Shown piece after piece: positions 1 to 11,042 of a stretch of 64,000 bases of DNA. Source of the stretch: Galerina marginata. Taxonomy: Eukaryota; Basidiomycota; Agaricomycetes; Agaricales; Galerinaceae. The stretch is from positions 1,116,001-1,180,000 of the forward strand of contig JAECYW010000001.1 of assembly GCA_023014335.1 (NCBI GenBank), given 5' to 3'. Each line of letters opens with the position of its first letter. Position 1 is the first letter of the stretch. The translations under genes and the position numbers were made by a program. The notes under the pieces were generated by a model, which was given only the letters and a program-made list of their open reading frames with translations, was not told where the DNA came from and did no database searches.

Positions 1-476
1 AATACATTCCCTTTCACCTCCTTCCCCGTCTTTCTTCCATCTATTTGAAAGGAAAGTTGCAGACTGTGGAGAAGGCCGAAGCCTTTATTCGCGCGCAGTT
101 GTTCGATAATATGAAGGAGGAAGAAAAGGCTGCTTTTGAGAAATGGAGAGAAGAATCCGGCAGGAAAGAGGAAGAAGTTCACCGCGATTTCGCACAAAAC
201 ATGGTTAGAAGCGTGCAGGAGACCTGGGACGGCTATTTAGAAATGTCGGACATCATACACGGGGATTGGGGATTCCGCCCAGATACCCTGGATGAAGAGC
301 ATAACCGTCGTCCAATACTAATTGTCGGTTCTGAAGGAGATACCATGGCTCCGGATGCAATGGCAAAATGGCTCGCGGCGAACTACAAGAATTCTCACCT
401 TCGATCAATCAACGGAGGTCATTTGGCCAGTCTGTTCCATTTAGCTGACCTCTGGAAGCAGCTTCTCGAGCTCTAA
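1..476 (+). CDS. Alpha/beta hydrolase-fold protein, C-terminal part (5' end outside window)
   Basis: This is the 3' end of a gene whose start lies left of the window. The frame is open from base 3 to the TAA at 474-476, giving about 157 residues. Near the end is an IVGSEGDTMAP strand-turn, which fits the acid-residue region of the alpha/beta hydrolase fold. It is followed by INGGHLASLFH, where the His is the likely catalytic base of the Ser-His-Asp triad. The nucleophile elbow is outside the window. A charged helical insert (EEEKAAFEKWREE) fits the cap region of fungal members. The substrate cannot be told. It converges on CDT1, whose stop is 210 bp away. The family call is inference from motif order; an intron near bases 40-65 cannot be excluded. 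Confidence 0.7.
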   Translation, partial: YIPFHLLPRLSSIYLKGKLQTVEKAEAFIRAQLFDNMKEEEKAAFEKWREESGRKEEEVHRDFAQNMVRSVQETWDGYLEMSDIIHGDWGFRPDTLDEEHNRRPILIVGSEGDTMAPDAMAKWLAANYKNSHLRSINGGHLASLFHLADLWKQLLEL

Positions 477-685
477 CCGAGCGACGCACGGGTCCACCAG
501 GCATCCGCAATGGCTGGAACTTAGCCATTTTCCTCGTGTAAGCAATTCATCGCATACACGCCTCTGTACCACGTTGTACTCCGAAACAAGTTACAGAATT
601 ATATCCTTTTGACAAATCGATAACTACAAGGGGGGGGGAGGGTTATAACCACAAACCAGTATGACTGTAAATCAAGCATTAGAAA

Positions 686-2860
686 TCAGTCCTGAAGCTC
701 CAGCTCTCGTCGAATAATTTCCCTGACTTCACGTAACCCACCAGTTTCCCTTTTGACCCTTCGTGGGCTGCGGGTTATCAACTCTTGAGCGCTTTCGTCC
801 TTCCCTTTCACTCGTCCAGGGCTGTGAGGGACTGCCGCTTTACTTTTGCTTGGTGAACTTTCAGTGGCTGAGGTCGTACTAACGGTAGGTGCGGGCATCT
901 CAAGCCATTCGTCGCTGGATATGTGGAGCCTCTTCAAGAAAAACGGGCATAATTTGACGAGCATCGAGATGGATTCATTCGCTTCCGAAGTTGAAATTGG
1001 CACTGGGGAAGATTTAACGACCGCAGTTATGACATCTGATGTGGGCAGAGCACGTCGTTTCCGAGCCGGGGTCGAAGAACTACCAGGTGTCGAATTTGAG
1101 AAAAGCCTAGATAGGTTTGAGATGTAAGGACCAAGTAAAGAACAGGAAAATAAAATACCAACATCCAGATGCTTTCAGCCACACTTCCGAGACGACCTAA
1201 CAAACAACGTCGTCTCAACTCATCTTGTTGCAACTTCAACATTTGGTCTCGAGTCATTTTACTAGGGGAAATGTTGCCCATAAGGGCCTCCTGACGCGGT
1301 GTCTTGGTCGGAGACGCTGAAATAGATCGTTGGCGGACACGCTCGTACAATGCCTGGCGGCGGGATGCCGAAGGAGTCTGAAATGGGGAGTCCTTATCCC
1401 CTCTTTGGTGGACAGGAGTTGAGGGTACCGAATAATCTTTGGAAGGGGATGAAGTCGTCGACGGAGTTTGAGGAGGTTCAGAGCTAGAGCCTGAGCCCGG
1501 AGCGATAATGCGGTCCTGCCGCGACGGTGTTTGAGGGAATAAGAACGTGCTCCTTTTAGAAGGGGATTTTGAAGCTAAAGTGGTGGGGAAAGGTAAAACA
1601 AAATCACGAGTGGGTTTTTTAGTTGGAGATCGTGACGGGGAAGAAGGCGGGCCTGGAAGCTTGACAGTAGACGCAGTGGACGGAGAGCAAGAGGCGAGAG
1701 TCCGAGTAAGGGTGGAAACCTTAGGAGCAGAAAGGTCAGGTAGGTCAGCCAGAGGAATGTTTGGCAAAGGCAAGGCGCCGTCGTAGAGCTAATTTCAATC
1801 CATGTCAGAAATAAATAAAAGGCCAGTTTAAAGAGTGTCACCTTTTCCCAGGTCTCGAGTTTTATGTGAAACTCTGAACGCCTGTTTTCAGCCCCAGCCG
1901 TCCATCGAGCAACAGCAGCCATGCCACTCCCCATATCTTTGTCAATGTCCATCTCAACTTCGATCCCAATGCCATATGCAGGAACTCGTTTTCGGTTGAC
2001 CTTGGAAAAGTAGGTCGCAGGACTGAGGATGATACCCATCGAACCTCGAGTCCAATCTGTTGAAGGTGGATTAGATGCGGGGCCGGCCAAAAATGGGTTG
2101 TCTTCTTCTTCCCCAGCTTTTGACTTCCCACTATGCAGAGATTTTCCATCCCATTCCCATAGCCAGCAGAGACGCCTCAAGTCGTCCACGTCGAAAGATG
2201 ATTTAAAGCCAGCATATGTCGCAATTGAAAGGTGGTTTAGTACATTTTTAACATGGCCAGAGTCTGATGTCGGTGAAATAGCACACGTCGCGAGAGCATG
2301 TGAGAGAGCATGTTGCAGGGCCGTTTGTAGGTTGTAGAGGCGCTTAAGAGAAACGGGTAAGAATCGCCTGCTAGCAGACAAAGCCGGGTCCGGTCGAGAG
2401 ACCGAAGGCGGAGGCGTAGGTGGACTGCGTTACATAGAAAACTTAGTAGACAATTAGATGGGAATATTTGAAGAGCCTACGCAATCCTCAGCTTCTTGGG
2501 GGTCATTGTGTTTTCGTCATCGTGCTCGGGTGGGCAGCGCTTCTTTCTTGGAGAAACCTGCAGTGGCGTATAAAGCTCGGACATGTTAGATGGAGAGAAG
2601 AAAGCAACCGTGTGACATTCGACGCGTCCTGACGCGTCTGTGACATACGTCAAGGTCGTTGTTACGATTTGTTCTCCGATTCTCACTTGCACCCATGGCC
2701 ACCACGGGTTCCTAGGACAGTGAACTAGACCATCCCTTAATCCTTTCGACGTCTCAGTCTCTGAACGCAGCCTGGATCCAGCCATCATGTATGCTCTGCC
2801 AACCCACCTCCTCATTCCAGATCTCCTAACTAAGCCATCTGCTGACGGCTTGGAAATCAT
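686..2860 (-). CDS. CDT1: DNA replication licensing factor Cdt1-like
   Basis: Cdt1 helps load the MCM2-7 helicase at origins in G1. Model: complement(join(686..1106,1163..1788,1842..2424,2481..2860)), 669 codons; phases close. A shorter start at 2584 ([16 protein letters not shown]) is at least as likely, because the 92 residues before it look non-conserved. Seen: a folded middle domain beginning [20 protein letters not shown], in the place of the geminin-binding-like domain. A long Ser/Pro-rich linker full of SPS, SPT and TPS follows, suggesting phospho-control. A helix [13 protein letters not shown] comes next, then a C-terminal winged-helix segment, [19 protein letters not shown], which resembles the end of animal Cdt1. 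The intron at 1107-1162 uses a GTTGGT donor chosen to keep phase. Identification rests on domain order and the C-terminal motif and is good but unchecked. Confidence 0.72.
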
Positions 2861-3339
2861 AATGGAAACGTTCCAGGGATCAATACTCTATCCTAGGCAA
2901 ATGTAATCACGGCTACAACCATCAACCACCTCAAACAACACGATTTCGAGTCGAGGCCTTCTTAACTTCGGCAGGACTCTGAGTTTCTGTAGCATCGTTG
3001 ACCAAAGAAAGCCTCTAAGAGGGTACTATTTCTCTGCAAGCTTGACCCGACTATTCACAATGGGCATTGGAACCTAGCTACTTAGTAGCCACCCACAAGA
3101 TTGGTACCTATTTAAAACATGTGTTTTCGGCATGGAGCAATTGTGGACCCTGGAGGCATTGCTGTTGTTGCATGCTACAGAGTCTTGATCGACTCGTGCT
3201 GCTGCGGTGTGTCTTTACTCCAAGTCTTCGTGGCCAGCAATTTAAAAAGAAAGTATGCGAATCCCAGGAGTGCCCATCTCGATTCACATCCTAACAACTT
3301 TGAAATTCCATTGGAATATACACTTCAACCAGCGTCATC
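2861..3339. other. Divergent intergenic region, CDT1 / first CCCH gene
   Basis: A 479-bp head-to-head gap. Open frames inside (for example 3119-3451) overlap the start of the downstream gene in another frame and have no family features. I see no repeat or RNA gene; it probably holds both promoters. Confidence 0.5.
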
Positions 3340-5363
3340 ATGCTCTACGACAACGTCGATAATAAACAGCCTCCTTCTGAACCTCAGGCCCTTATTGCTC
3401 AGAATCGCGTGTGAGATTTGCAATTTATGCATGTTTATATTTTGCTCATAGATCTATTGCTATCAGCGGCGCTTATTTTGATCAGTTACGGGGTATGTTC
3501 TATCGTTACAATTCCAGGAAAGGCGTCATTTGACTGCTTTTAGGGGAGATCATCAGTATCCTGGAACACGATTCGGTGTCTCGTGAGACCATTAAGCAAC
3601 TTGAGAATGACCTTGGCGTCTATAAGCGTGCGTATGCTGGCGTTGAGGCCGAACGTCAGCGTTTCGAACAACAAGTTCAAGAAGCCGATAAGAAGAGGGA
3701 AGCCTTAGAGAACCAACTCAAGGTATGCAACGCCTATCCGAGCTCCTGTGCCTACTCACACTTCGTTAAGGGACATCGCATCATTGCCCTCATAGATGGC
3801 GATGGTGCCATCTTCACCAGCCAGCTCATCGCCCAAGGACAATCAGGTGGGCATGCCGCCGCCCAGAAGTTATCTGACGCCATCATGCAGCATCTCACTT
3901 CGATGCACGGGGTCCATCAATATCAGCTATGGGTCTATGTATTCTTGAACAAACGCGGACTAATGGACACATTCGGTCGTGTGGGACTTCCAGCGGCGAA
4001 GAACAGATTCGATGAGTTTATCGTGGGCTTCAATCAAGCGGCGGAGCGTTTCCTTATGGTGGACGTCGGAAGCGCAAAGGAAGCGGCTGACGCCAAAATC
4101 AAAGGTAACCGCCACAACCTTACGAAAATTAGAGCATGCGTTCAATTGATACCTCCAGCTTTACTGGAAGAAGAAATCAGACTTCCGCAAACCGAGAAGA
4201 TAATTTTTGGGGGTGAGTAAACTTGCTCTTACTCTTCCCTCGTTGTCTTCTGCTGAACATACCTTCAGGATGCCATGATAATGGATATGTTACAACCCTC
4301 CGCTCACAAATAACGGCCGGCCTTAAGCACAAATTAACTCTCTTGCGAGCTTATACGGACATGGCGGCTGGGATGAACGAACTCGAACTGCCCTCCTTCA
4401 ATATCCCAGACCTGTTCATACCGCAGAAGCTCTCAATACCAACTCCTCAACCCCATATTAATTCTACGCCTGTCGTCACGCTGGTACCGCTTCCTACTTC
4501 ACCAACTCCTGTACCTCCCCAAGAACGAGCGATGACTCATAGACCTTCTTTCTCCACCATCCAACAAGGTTTCGACGCTCTTCCTTTCGCTTCAATTGAT
4601 ATAGAAGATACAACTCGCAAACAGATTTCACCGCCACACACCTATTCGTCTGCAGTTCAAACCCCAGCACGGTCACTTAAACGTGTCGTCACTCCTGACC
4701 TGGATTCAAGTGGAAGTACATCGTCCAGTGATGAAAGTGATGATAGCCTGCCCAGTACTAGAGCAGCATCTCACACGAATTCAAGAACGCGGCGAGTAAA
4801 CCCCAACATTGTAAGTCCCTGGTTTCATAAATACCTTTTCTTTCCCATCTCACCTTACTGTTTCTAGCTTCTTTCCAAACGTGGGTAACCATTTTGATGC
4901 TCATCCATTCCAGACAGACTGAACATTCCATTAGACAAACCGCCGCCGTGCACGCTTTTCTACCTGTCAACCTGCAAGCACGGTGCTGACTGTAAATATG
5001 GCCACGACTACCTCCTGCAACCAGAACACTACTCTGAGATTCGTGTCAACGCTAAAAAGTCACCCTGCCCTTCAAGAAACAAAGGTAAATATCTCTACTT
5101 TCTCTATTACATCTACACTCAATTCATTCTAATATAGGGGAAGTATGCCTGTGGGGAGATGACTGCTGCTATGGACATAACTGCCCTAATACAACCAAAT
5201 GCCATTTCTTCAAGCAGAACCGTTGTAAATTTGTTGGAGGTGATTCACATTATCCATTCACTTTGGGTATTCGGGGCGGACAGCTAACTTGGCTTCGCAT
5301 TCCGCGTATGTTTCAGCCGATATGCACAAGGAACCCAAAGCTCAATCCGCCGACATTGCGTAA
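3340..5363 (+). CDS. Coiled-coil / DUF7923-like / CCCH zinc-finger protein, copy 1
   Basis: Probable RNA-binding protein of a fungal CCCH family; function unknown. Model: join(3340..3410,3452..3492,3544..3722,3771..4212,4269..4810,4868..4880,4914..5084,5138..5239,5317..5363), 535 aa. Order: N-terminal coiled coil (about residues 50-97), a domain opening RIIALIDGDGAIF and containing GGHAAAQKL and IIFGGCHDNGYVTTL (fungal DUF7923 as I recall it), a Ser/Thr/Pro linker, then a CCCH finger (PPPCTLFYLSTC..C..H, spacing 7-5-3) and a second Cys/His-rich block ending CKFVGADMH. Exon 6 is only 13 nt (4868-4880); skipping it gives early stops, and the next gene has a matching 13-nt exon. The 48-nt intron 3723-3770 is in frame and could be retained. 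The gene is a tandem paralogue of the one at 6184. Confidence 0.8.
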
Positions 5364-6183
5364 CAAATCTCGAACGACGGTGGCTGTATGTGCTAATGAT
5401 GACATCGACAAGATATGCTTTGATGAAGGGTACAAATATTTATACGTTCAGCTTTTGAGGTCAGCGAAGATGATCGGAGTAGTTATCCTAATAATATTAT
5501 TCCCGCGGGGTTTCGGAGGCCCACCAAGCTCGTTCTGTTCTGGACTTCCATTGCTTCATGAATTCACAAATTCACTCGCGGGTCACAATACCCAGCTCAG
5601 AGAAATACTGTCCGTCTATGAACGATATTCGAGATGCTCAAATCGGTGCCTACATTTCTGTTGGAATGGTCCCTAGAAGGTTCCACCAAGCTGACAGGAC
5701 TTCATTCAGTTCTCGATGCCGTCAGACTAGGTCTAGTTGTTAGAATTCGTGTGAGTCTGGCGAGAAGTCTTCAGGATAATTATTTTTATCGCCCATCTAT
5801 TGCCCTGTGACTTCCCTTTCTGACTGGCCCCTTCCTTGTCTGGAAATAGACCCCGGAGAAGACCTTTTGAGTGTTCATTTTGCTTGGAAGACCAGCATGG
5901 TTTAAAGGCGTCTCTTGTTTGGAGGATAGCCTTCATTCCCGTCCACCACAACTGTTAACCTCTGCATATCTATAGCACCTTGCCTTTCATGGCTACCCAA
6001 CCTGTGGGCGAGGCAAACCAACACCTTTGGTGAGTCAGGGCGCTAAAAAATAAGGCCGATACTGCAGCTCACTGCCAATATGACCTTGCCTTACTATTTT
6101 TCGCTGTGCGGACAGGGATGAAACATTAACTAGATTACTGAGTGCGTCCTACTGATATATATGACCACCGGACATTCCATGAC
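5364..6183. other. Intergenic region between the tandem CCCH genes
   Basis: An 820-bp gap. Frames at 5263-5676 and 5733-5951 look like chance ORFs. A possible extra first exon of copy 2 lies at 5989-6029 (MATQPVGEANQHL, donor GTGAGT). It would join to 6221 through a roughly 190-nt intron, long for this locus, so I did not adopt it. Confidence 0.4.
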
Positions 6184-7906
6184 ATGTTTGCAACAACAGA
6201 TTTATCCTCAGTGACGGTGAGGCGAAATGCGGACCTCGAAAACCGGGTGGCTGAGCTCGAAGTCGAGCTGTCCGTTTGGAAACAGGCTCATTCGGTCGCT
6301 CTTGAGGCCTCTGAGCGTGAAGTCAAGGCACATAACGTGCAAATCGCAGCACTTAATCGACAGATATCTAACTTGGATAGCTTCAAAACGGTACGTCGTT
6401 TTTATCCTATCTAATCTACGTTTGGGAAACTCCAATAAATTGACCAGAACCACAACGCTCTTATTCTTTGTATTATCAATGGAGATGACGTTGTTTTTAA
6501 TCGGGAACACCTAGTCCAAGGTTATCAAGGTGGTAGAACTGCAGCCCAAAAGCTCACCCAGGCTATTGCCGAACAACTATCAAGCGAGGAAGTCCATGTA
6601 TACGGACGACTCTCATTCTGGATTACCATTTACTTTAATAAAACGGAGTTAGCAGAGGATCTCTCAGCAAACAATGTCTGTTCGCAAGACCAGTTCGCTG
6701 CCTTTTTAAATGTACAACCTTCTTCTCCTCGCATAGTATTTTGACATTACTTATCGAGGATTTCCACAGGGATTTACTCAAGCGTCTCCAAGATTTTCAA
6801 CCGTTGACGTGGGTTTTGGCATGGAATACGTAGAAGCCAAAATAAAAGGTGAGGAAACCGGCCACTGAATCAAATCGATATCGAAACTGAAAGGTGTCAA
6901 AGAATATATCCAGATTTTCACTTGTTTTCCTCAAACTCTTCGTCTCTTCTTCGGAGGTACTTACCATATATCTGAAAACATGGTTGAGATGACACATTTC
7001 CTTCCAGGATATGATCCAGTTGCCTATATGTCGACTTTAAGCGCCTTGGAAAAGGATCAAATGCTGGGGAAAATTGTTATTCTTTACCGATCTCACGGCC
7101 AGGACGCAAATGGCGAGAAGCCTAATGTTTTCTCGTTGCCTCGCCTGGTTGTAGATGGCCTCTTTATGACGGAACGGCCCCCACGAATGCCTAAGAAGCT
7201 CGCCCCATTGACAACTGGCCCTTACAATGCCGTTACTTCTAATGGTGGTCTCATAAGCCCACAATCTCCTGCCCGTCCTGTTGGAAGACATATCGATCCA
7301 TCATTGGTAAATAAACACCTTCATACATATTCCGAACGTGTACTGACTGTATTCCATCCTTTAGCCACTTCACAAACGTGCGTGCGCTGAAGTCTTTTAG
7401 TCCATTGGTCGCCTGTTTCATTGTGGATATTTGCAGAAAATCCGCCTCCTTGCAACGAATTCTATCTGATGACATGCTCGAAAGGGGTAAGAAATCACAG
7501 TTTCAATACTCGTAAAACTAATCCTCTTCCAAATCATTCAGGCCGGAGTATGCAAGTATTCTCATGAATATATTCTCACCCCAGAGCAGTTGGTCTCGTT
7601 GGCAAACAACGCAAAAAAAGCACCTTGCAACTGGCTTAAGAACGGTTCGTTTCGCCTTCTTTTGACCATAAGTGCACGGAACACTTATTGTACTTGACAA
7701 ATTTCCGTAGGTGTACAATGCCCTTATGGAGATCAATGTTGTTGGGGACACATATGTCCGAATGGTCCGAAATGTTTCCATCTCAGTAAGGGGAAATGTT
7801 GGTTTAAAGGAGGTGCGTCTCGCTTTCATCTAGATCAGACATAATAACTGACGAGTACACTTCCCAAACCTAGAGGCAATGCACCCGGAGCCAAGTTCGA
7901 CTTGAA
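6184..7906 (+). CDS. Coiled-coil / DUF7923-like / CCCH zinc-finger protein, copy 2
   Basis: Tandem paralogue of the gene at 3340. Model: join(6184..6390,6448..6711,6770..6848,6903..6956,7008..7306,7365..7377,7437..7486,7542..7644,7711..7812,7875..7906), 400 aa; all phases close. Order: coiled coil (ENRVAELEVELSVWKQ), DUF7923-like domain (LILCIINGDDVVF, GGRTAAQKL, LFFGGYDPVAYMSTL), linker, CCCH finger (CNEFYLMTC..C..H) and a Cys-rich C-terminal block (CPYGDQCCWGHICP, CFHLSKGKCWFKG, then EAMH). Exon 6 is again 13 nt (7365-7377) and encodes PLHK plus one base, matching copy 1. The motif IDGDG of copy 1 is INGDD here. The start is the first in-frame ATG; a longer N-terminus using 5989-6029 is possible. 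Likely nuclear or cytoplasmic RNA binding by analogy. Confidence 0.8.
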
Positions 7907-8253
7907 CCCAAGGAACTAACTCTCCACTGGCGCGTTCTCGATATACATTATTTACTGCAACTAGCAGCGACGGTGAAGCTGGATGGAAATCTATAGGTGG
8001 TGTATATATAACATTAAGACACATTTTTTTCCGTGTAGTATGCCCGCTAAATATTCTTGACTCTGTTTTCCCTTCTTTGTAAATTTGTCTAACATATAAT
8101 TGTAGTTCTGGCGATGGGTGACCCCTTTATTACTTGTGGTCGTTCGGCAAAATGCGATCCCAGCGTGTGAAATCGATCTTGTGCGATGTTGAGTGCAACA
8201 AGTATAACAAACTCTTCCACCTCCAACAGTCACTGCGCACATTATAGCTCAAC
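7907..8253. other. Intergenic region upstream of RDI1
   Basis: A 347-bp gap. No gene, repeat or RNA recognised; the minus-strand frames here lack any family feature. It presumably contains the RDI1 promoter. Confidence 0.4.
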
Positions 8254-9250
8254 ATGTCGACAGTAAGTAGCAAACACACCGTTTAGCAGACCAACGCAAA
8301 TCATGTCTCGCGTTTCATAGCACGATGATCAGGATGATCTCAAGCCCACCTTCACTCCAGGTAATGTTGAGGTCTCCCTTACTGTCCATTCGTCAAACAT
8401 ATCTGACCGTTATCAAAGGATACAAACCTGGTGCTGCAAAGTCTGCTGATGAATACGCCAAACTTGATGCTGAGGATGAGAGCTTGGCTCGTTGGAAAGC
8501 GTCGCTAGGCATCGTCCCTGGTACGTCCACCGGAGCGGCCGGTGGCCCCAAAGTGAGTCTTTACGCGTCACCGAAATTATGCACCTTACTCAGTTCTTCG
8601 GCAACCACAGGTGACCGTTCTGACGCTCGAACTCGCCTCACCGACCTTGCCAGCCGGCAAGGAGATTGTCTTTGACTTGAAAGATACGGCCCGACTTGCG
8701 GACACCAAGAAGAACCCAATCATCATCAAGGAAGGCGTTGAATACAAGTAAGGGATTTTTTGCTTGAAGCATTCTGAGCCCTCAAGCCAAGTCTACTCAA
8801 GTGTTCGGATTACCTTCAAGGTTAATCACTCCATCATTTCGGCAAGCCCTCCATATCTTATCTCTCGACCCTGTCGCTTAGCATCTTGTCACAGGGTGTT
8901 CGATATATGCAACTGGTGAAACGGGCGGGAATCAAAGGCAAGATGTCGGTTTTAGAGACGCCTCCCTTTGCTAATTCGCCTGAATAACAGTTGACAAAAT
9001 GGAACAAATGCTTGGATCTTACGGCCCTTCGACGGATGGCAAGCCATACACAAAGAACTTTGATCCCGAGGAGTCGCCATCTGGAATGGTCGCTCGTTCT
9101 GGGACGTACAATGTTCGAAGTCGGGTAGTCGATGACGACGGCGAAGTCTATGCAGGTGTGCCGTCACCTTTTCTGTTGCAAGGTAATTTGTTGATCCTTT
9201 ATTGGACAGATTGGGAGTGGTATTTCAAGCTTGCCAAGGAGTGGTCGTAG
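8254..9250 (+). CDS. RDI1: Rho GDP-dissociation inhibitor
   Basis: Cytosolic chaperone that extracts prenylated Rho GTPases from membranes and keeps them GDP-bound. Model: join(8254..8262,8321..8360,8419..8552,8611..8747,8802..8841,8895..8937,8991..9155,9210..9250), 202 aa, the usual family length. Motifs in order: acidic N-terminal regulatory arm (HDDQDDLKPTFTPGYKPG), DESLARWKASLG, then the immunoglobulin-like prenyl-pocket domain with ARLADTKKNPIIIKEGVEYN, ITFKVNHSIISGVRYMQ, MLGSYGP and the closing DWEWYFKLAKEWS. The first exon is only 9 nt (MST). Introns 5 and 6 begin with GC (8842 and 8938) rather than GT, and no GT in either place keeps the frame. The identification is secure from motif order and length. 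Confidence 0.95.
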
Positions 9251-9495
9251 GGGCTCTTTCAGGACAACGATGTAGGCTTTCTTGTCGAAGCCGATGCTTT
9301 TTTTGATTTAGTTTTCAAACTTGAGAGATTCGTGGTAGAACCTGTACATTCCCTAGCCCTCTATATAAGCAGGAAAGGATATATGATATAATGTCGCTTG
9401 GCAAACAGTCAACAGGGACTTAGACGGACAAGTTGATGCGAGAAACGCGTGACGAGATCCTGGAAAAATGAGCAGAGGCCTCGTGAATCCGAATT

Positions 9496-10839
9496 ATGTC
9501 TTCTACACGATGGGTCAGATTTCCTTGTGCCCTGTCCAGATTGCCTTCAAAACAACCTGCATTAACGCGTCGAGCCCCAAGGATTCAATGGAAACCGCAC
9601 CAACCGTACCGTGTCATCCACACTGACCAAGTGTCGCCCAAGATTTCCCCGCTACTCTTGCGAAAGCCATGGGTGGAATACCTACCAGCAAAAGCGCGAC
9701 CGTATCTATACTTGACGCGCATTGACAAGCCTATAGGGACACTTCTTTTGTTTTACCCTTGCGGTTGGTGCTGATCTCATGTCCAATTCATTGCATTCTC
9801 ATCCGACTTCATATGGTACAGCGTGGTCGATTACTATGGCATCATACGCGCTTCAACTGCCATTTACTATACCCTTGACTTATATCAGTCTGTTCGGACT
9901 CGGGGCGATTGTTATGCGAGGTGCAGGGTGCACAATCAACGACATGTGGGATAGGAATCTCGACAAGGCGGTTGGTATGTCCCCTTGCCTGATTACTCCG
10001 TTGCTTTGCTAAATAGCTATGCTGTACCAGAGCGAACAAAAGAAAGACCTCTAGCTAGGGGTGATATTACTCAAAAGCAAGCCGTTATCTTTCTCGGTGC
10101 GCAGTTGACAGCGGGTCTGGGTGTTCTTCTGCAGTTGAACTGGTACAGGTATGGGTTCCGCGTTTTCTTTCTTGCTCCTAGTCATCTTCTTTATGCAGCA
10201 TTTTTCTTGGAGCATCTTCTCTGTCTGTGGTGACTATTTACCCATTAATGAAACGGTTGACACATTGGCCGCAAGCCGTGCTTGGTGCGTTGTCGTGTTT
10301 ACCGCAATTGAAGACCTGAGTGTACCTTCTCTCAGGGCTCGCGTTCAACTGGGGTGCGTTTTTGGGCTGGTCCGCTGTGTCTGGGTCTGTTGATTGGAAC
10401 GTCTGCCTTCCACTCTATGCTGGAGGCGTATGCTGGACTCTCGTCTATGATAGTATATATGCTCATCAGGTAGACGACGCGGATTTGAATAAACCTTTCA
10501 ATAACTAATTTCGCAATTTTTCAACAGGATAAATTTGACGACGTCAAGGTTGGCATCCGTTCAACTGCATTGTTGTTCGGAGAAAATACTCGGCCCATCC
10601 TCGCTGGCTTGTCTGCGTCATCGTTGTCGTTGATATCGTATGCTGGGTACCTGAGTTCCCAGGGAGAGGCATTTTATGTTGGCATTGGAGTCGCAACCTT
10701 ACAACTGGCCAGGATAGTCTATCAGACAGATTTTGATAATCGCTCGAGCTGTTGGAAAGGTTTTGTTGGATGCGGTTGGGCAGGATTTTGGATTTGGATG
10801 GGGGCGCTTGGGGATTATATGATGCTGTTGTCTTTATGA
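9496..10839 (+). CDS. COQ2: 4-hydroxybenzoate polyprenyltransferase (Coq2), mitochondrial
   Basis: Attaches the polyprenyl tail to 4-hydroxybenzoate in ubiquinone synthesis, in the mitochondrial inner membrane. Model: join(9496..9763,9822..9974,10031..10148,10199..10284,10336..10469,10528..10839), 356 aa; phases close. The N-terminus is Arg-rich with few acids, like a mitochondrial presequence. [20 protein letters not shown] starts the UbiA domain. Two aspartate-rich motifs bind Mg-diphosphate: [12 protein letters not shown] and [26 protein letters not shown] sits after the first motif, as expected. Several hydrophobic helices cover the rest. The C-terminal end, [18 protein letters not shown], is somewhat longer than in yeast. 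No frame breaks. Confidence 0.93.
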
Positions 10840-11042
10840 GTTTTCCCAATAGTTTCCCGGTAAAATCAAAAGTGGATATGCCAAAAAAAAATGTATTCCC
10901 GAAGCCGAAGAACACTAAAATTGAGATCTGTACTACTTAGAAAAATGAATAAAACGCGGATGCTATGAAGTTGGCTAGATGTTGTCTCCCTTCCACTGTG
11001 CCACTAGTATGTAATATGAGTGGAGATAGGCAAGTTCAACGA

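Noticed and set aside
4109..4138. Possible 30-nt intron in CCCH copy 1 after AKIK
   Set aside because: Too short for a spliceosomal intron, and the stretch is open in frame, so I kept it as coding.
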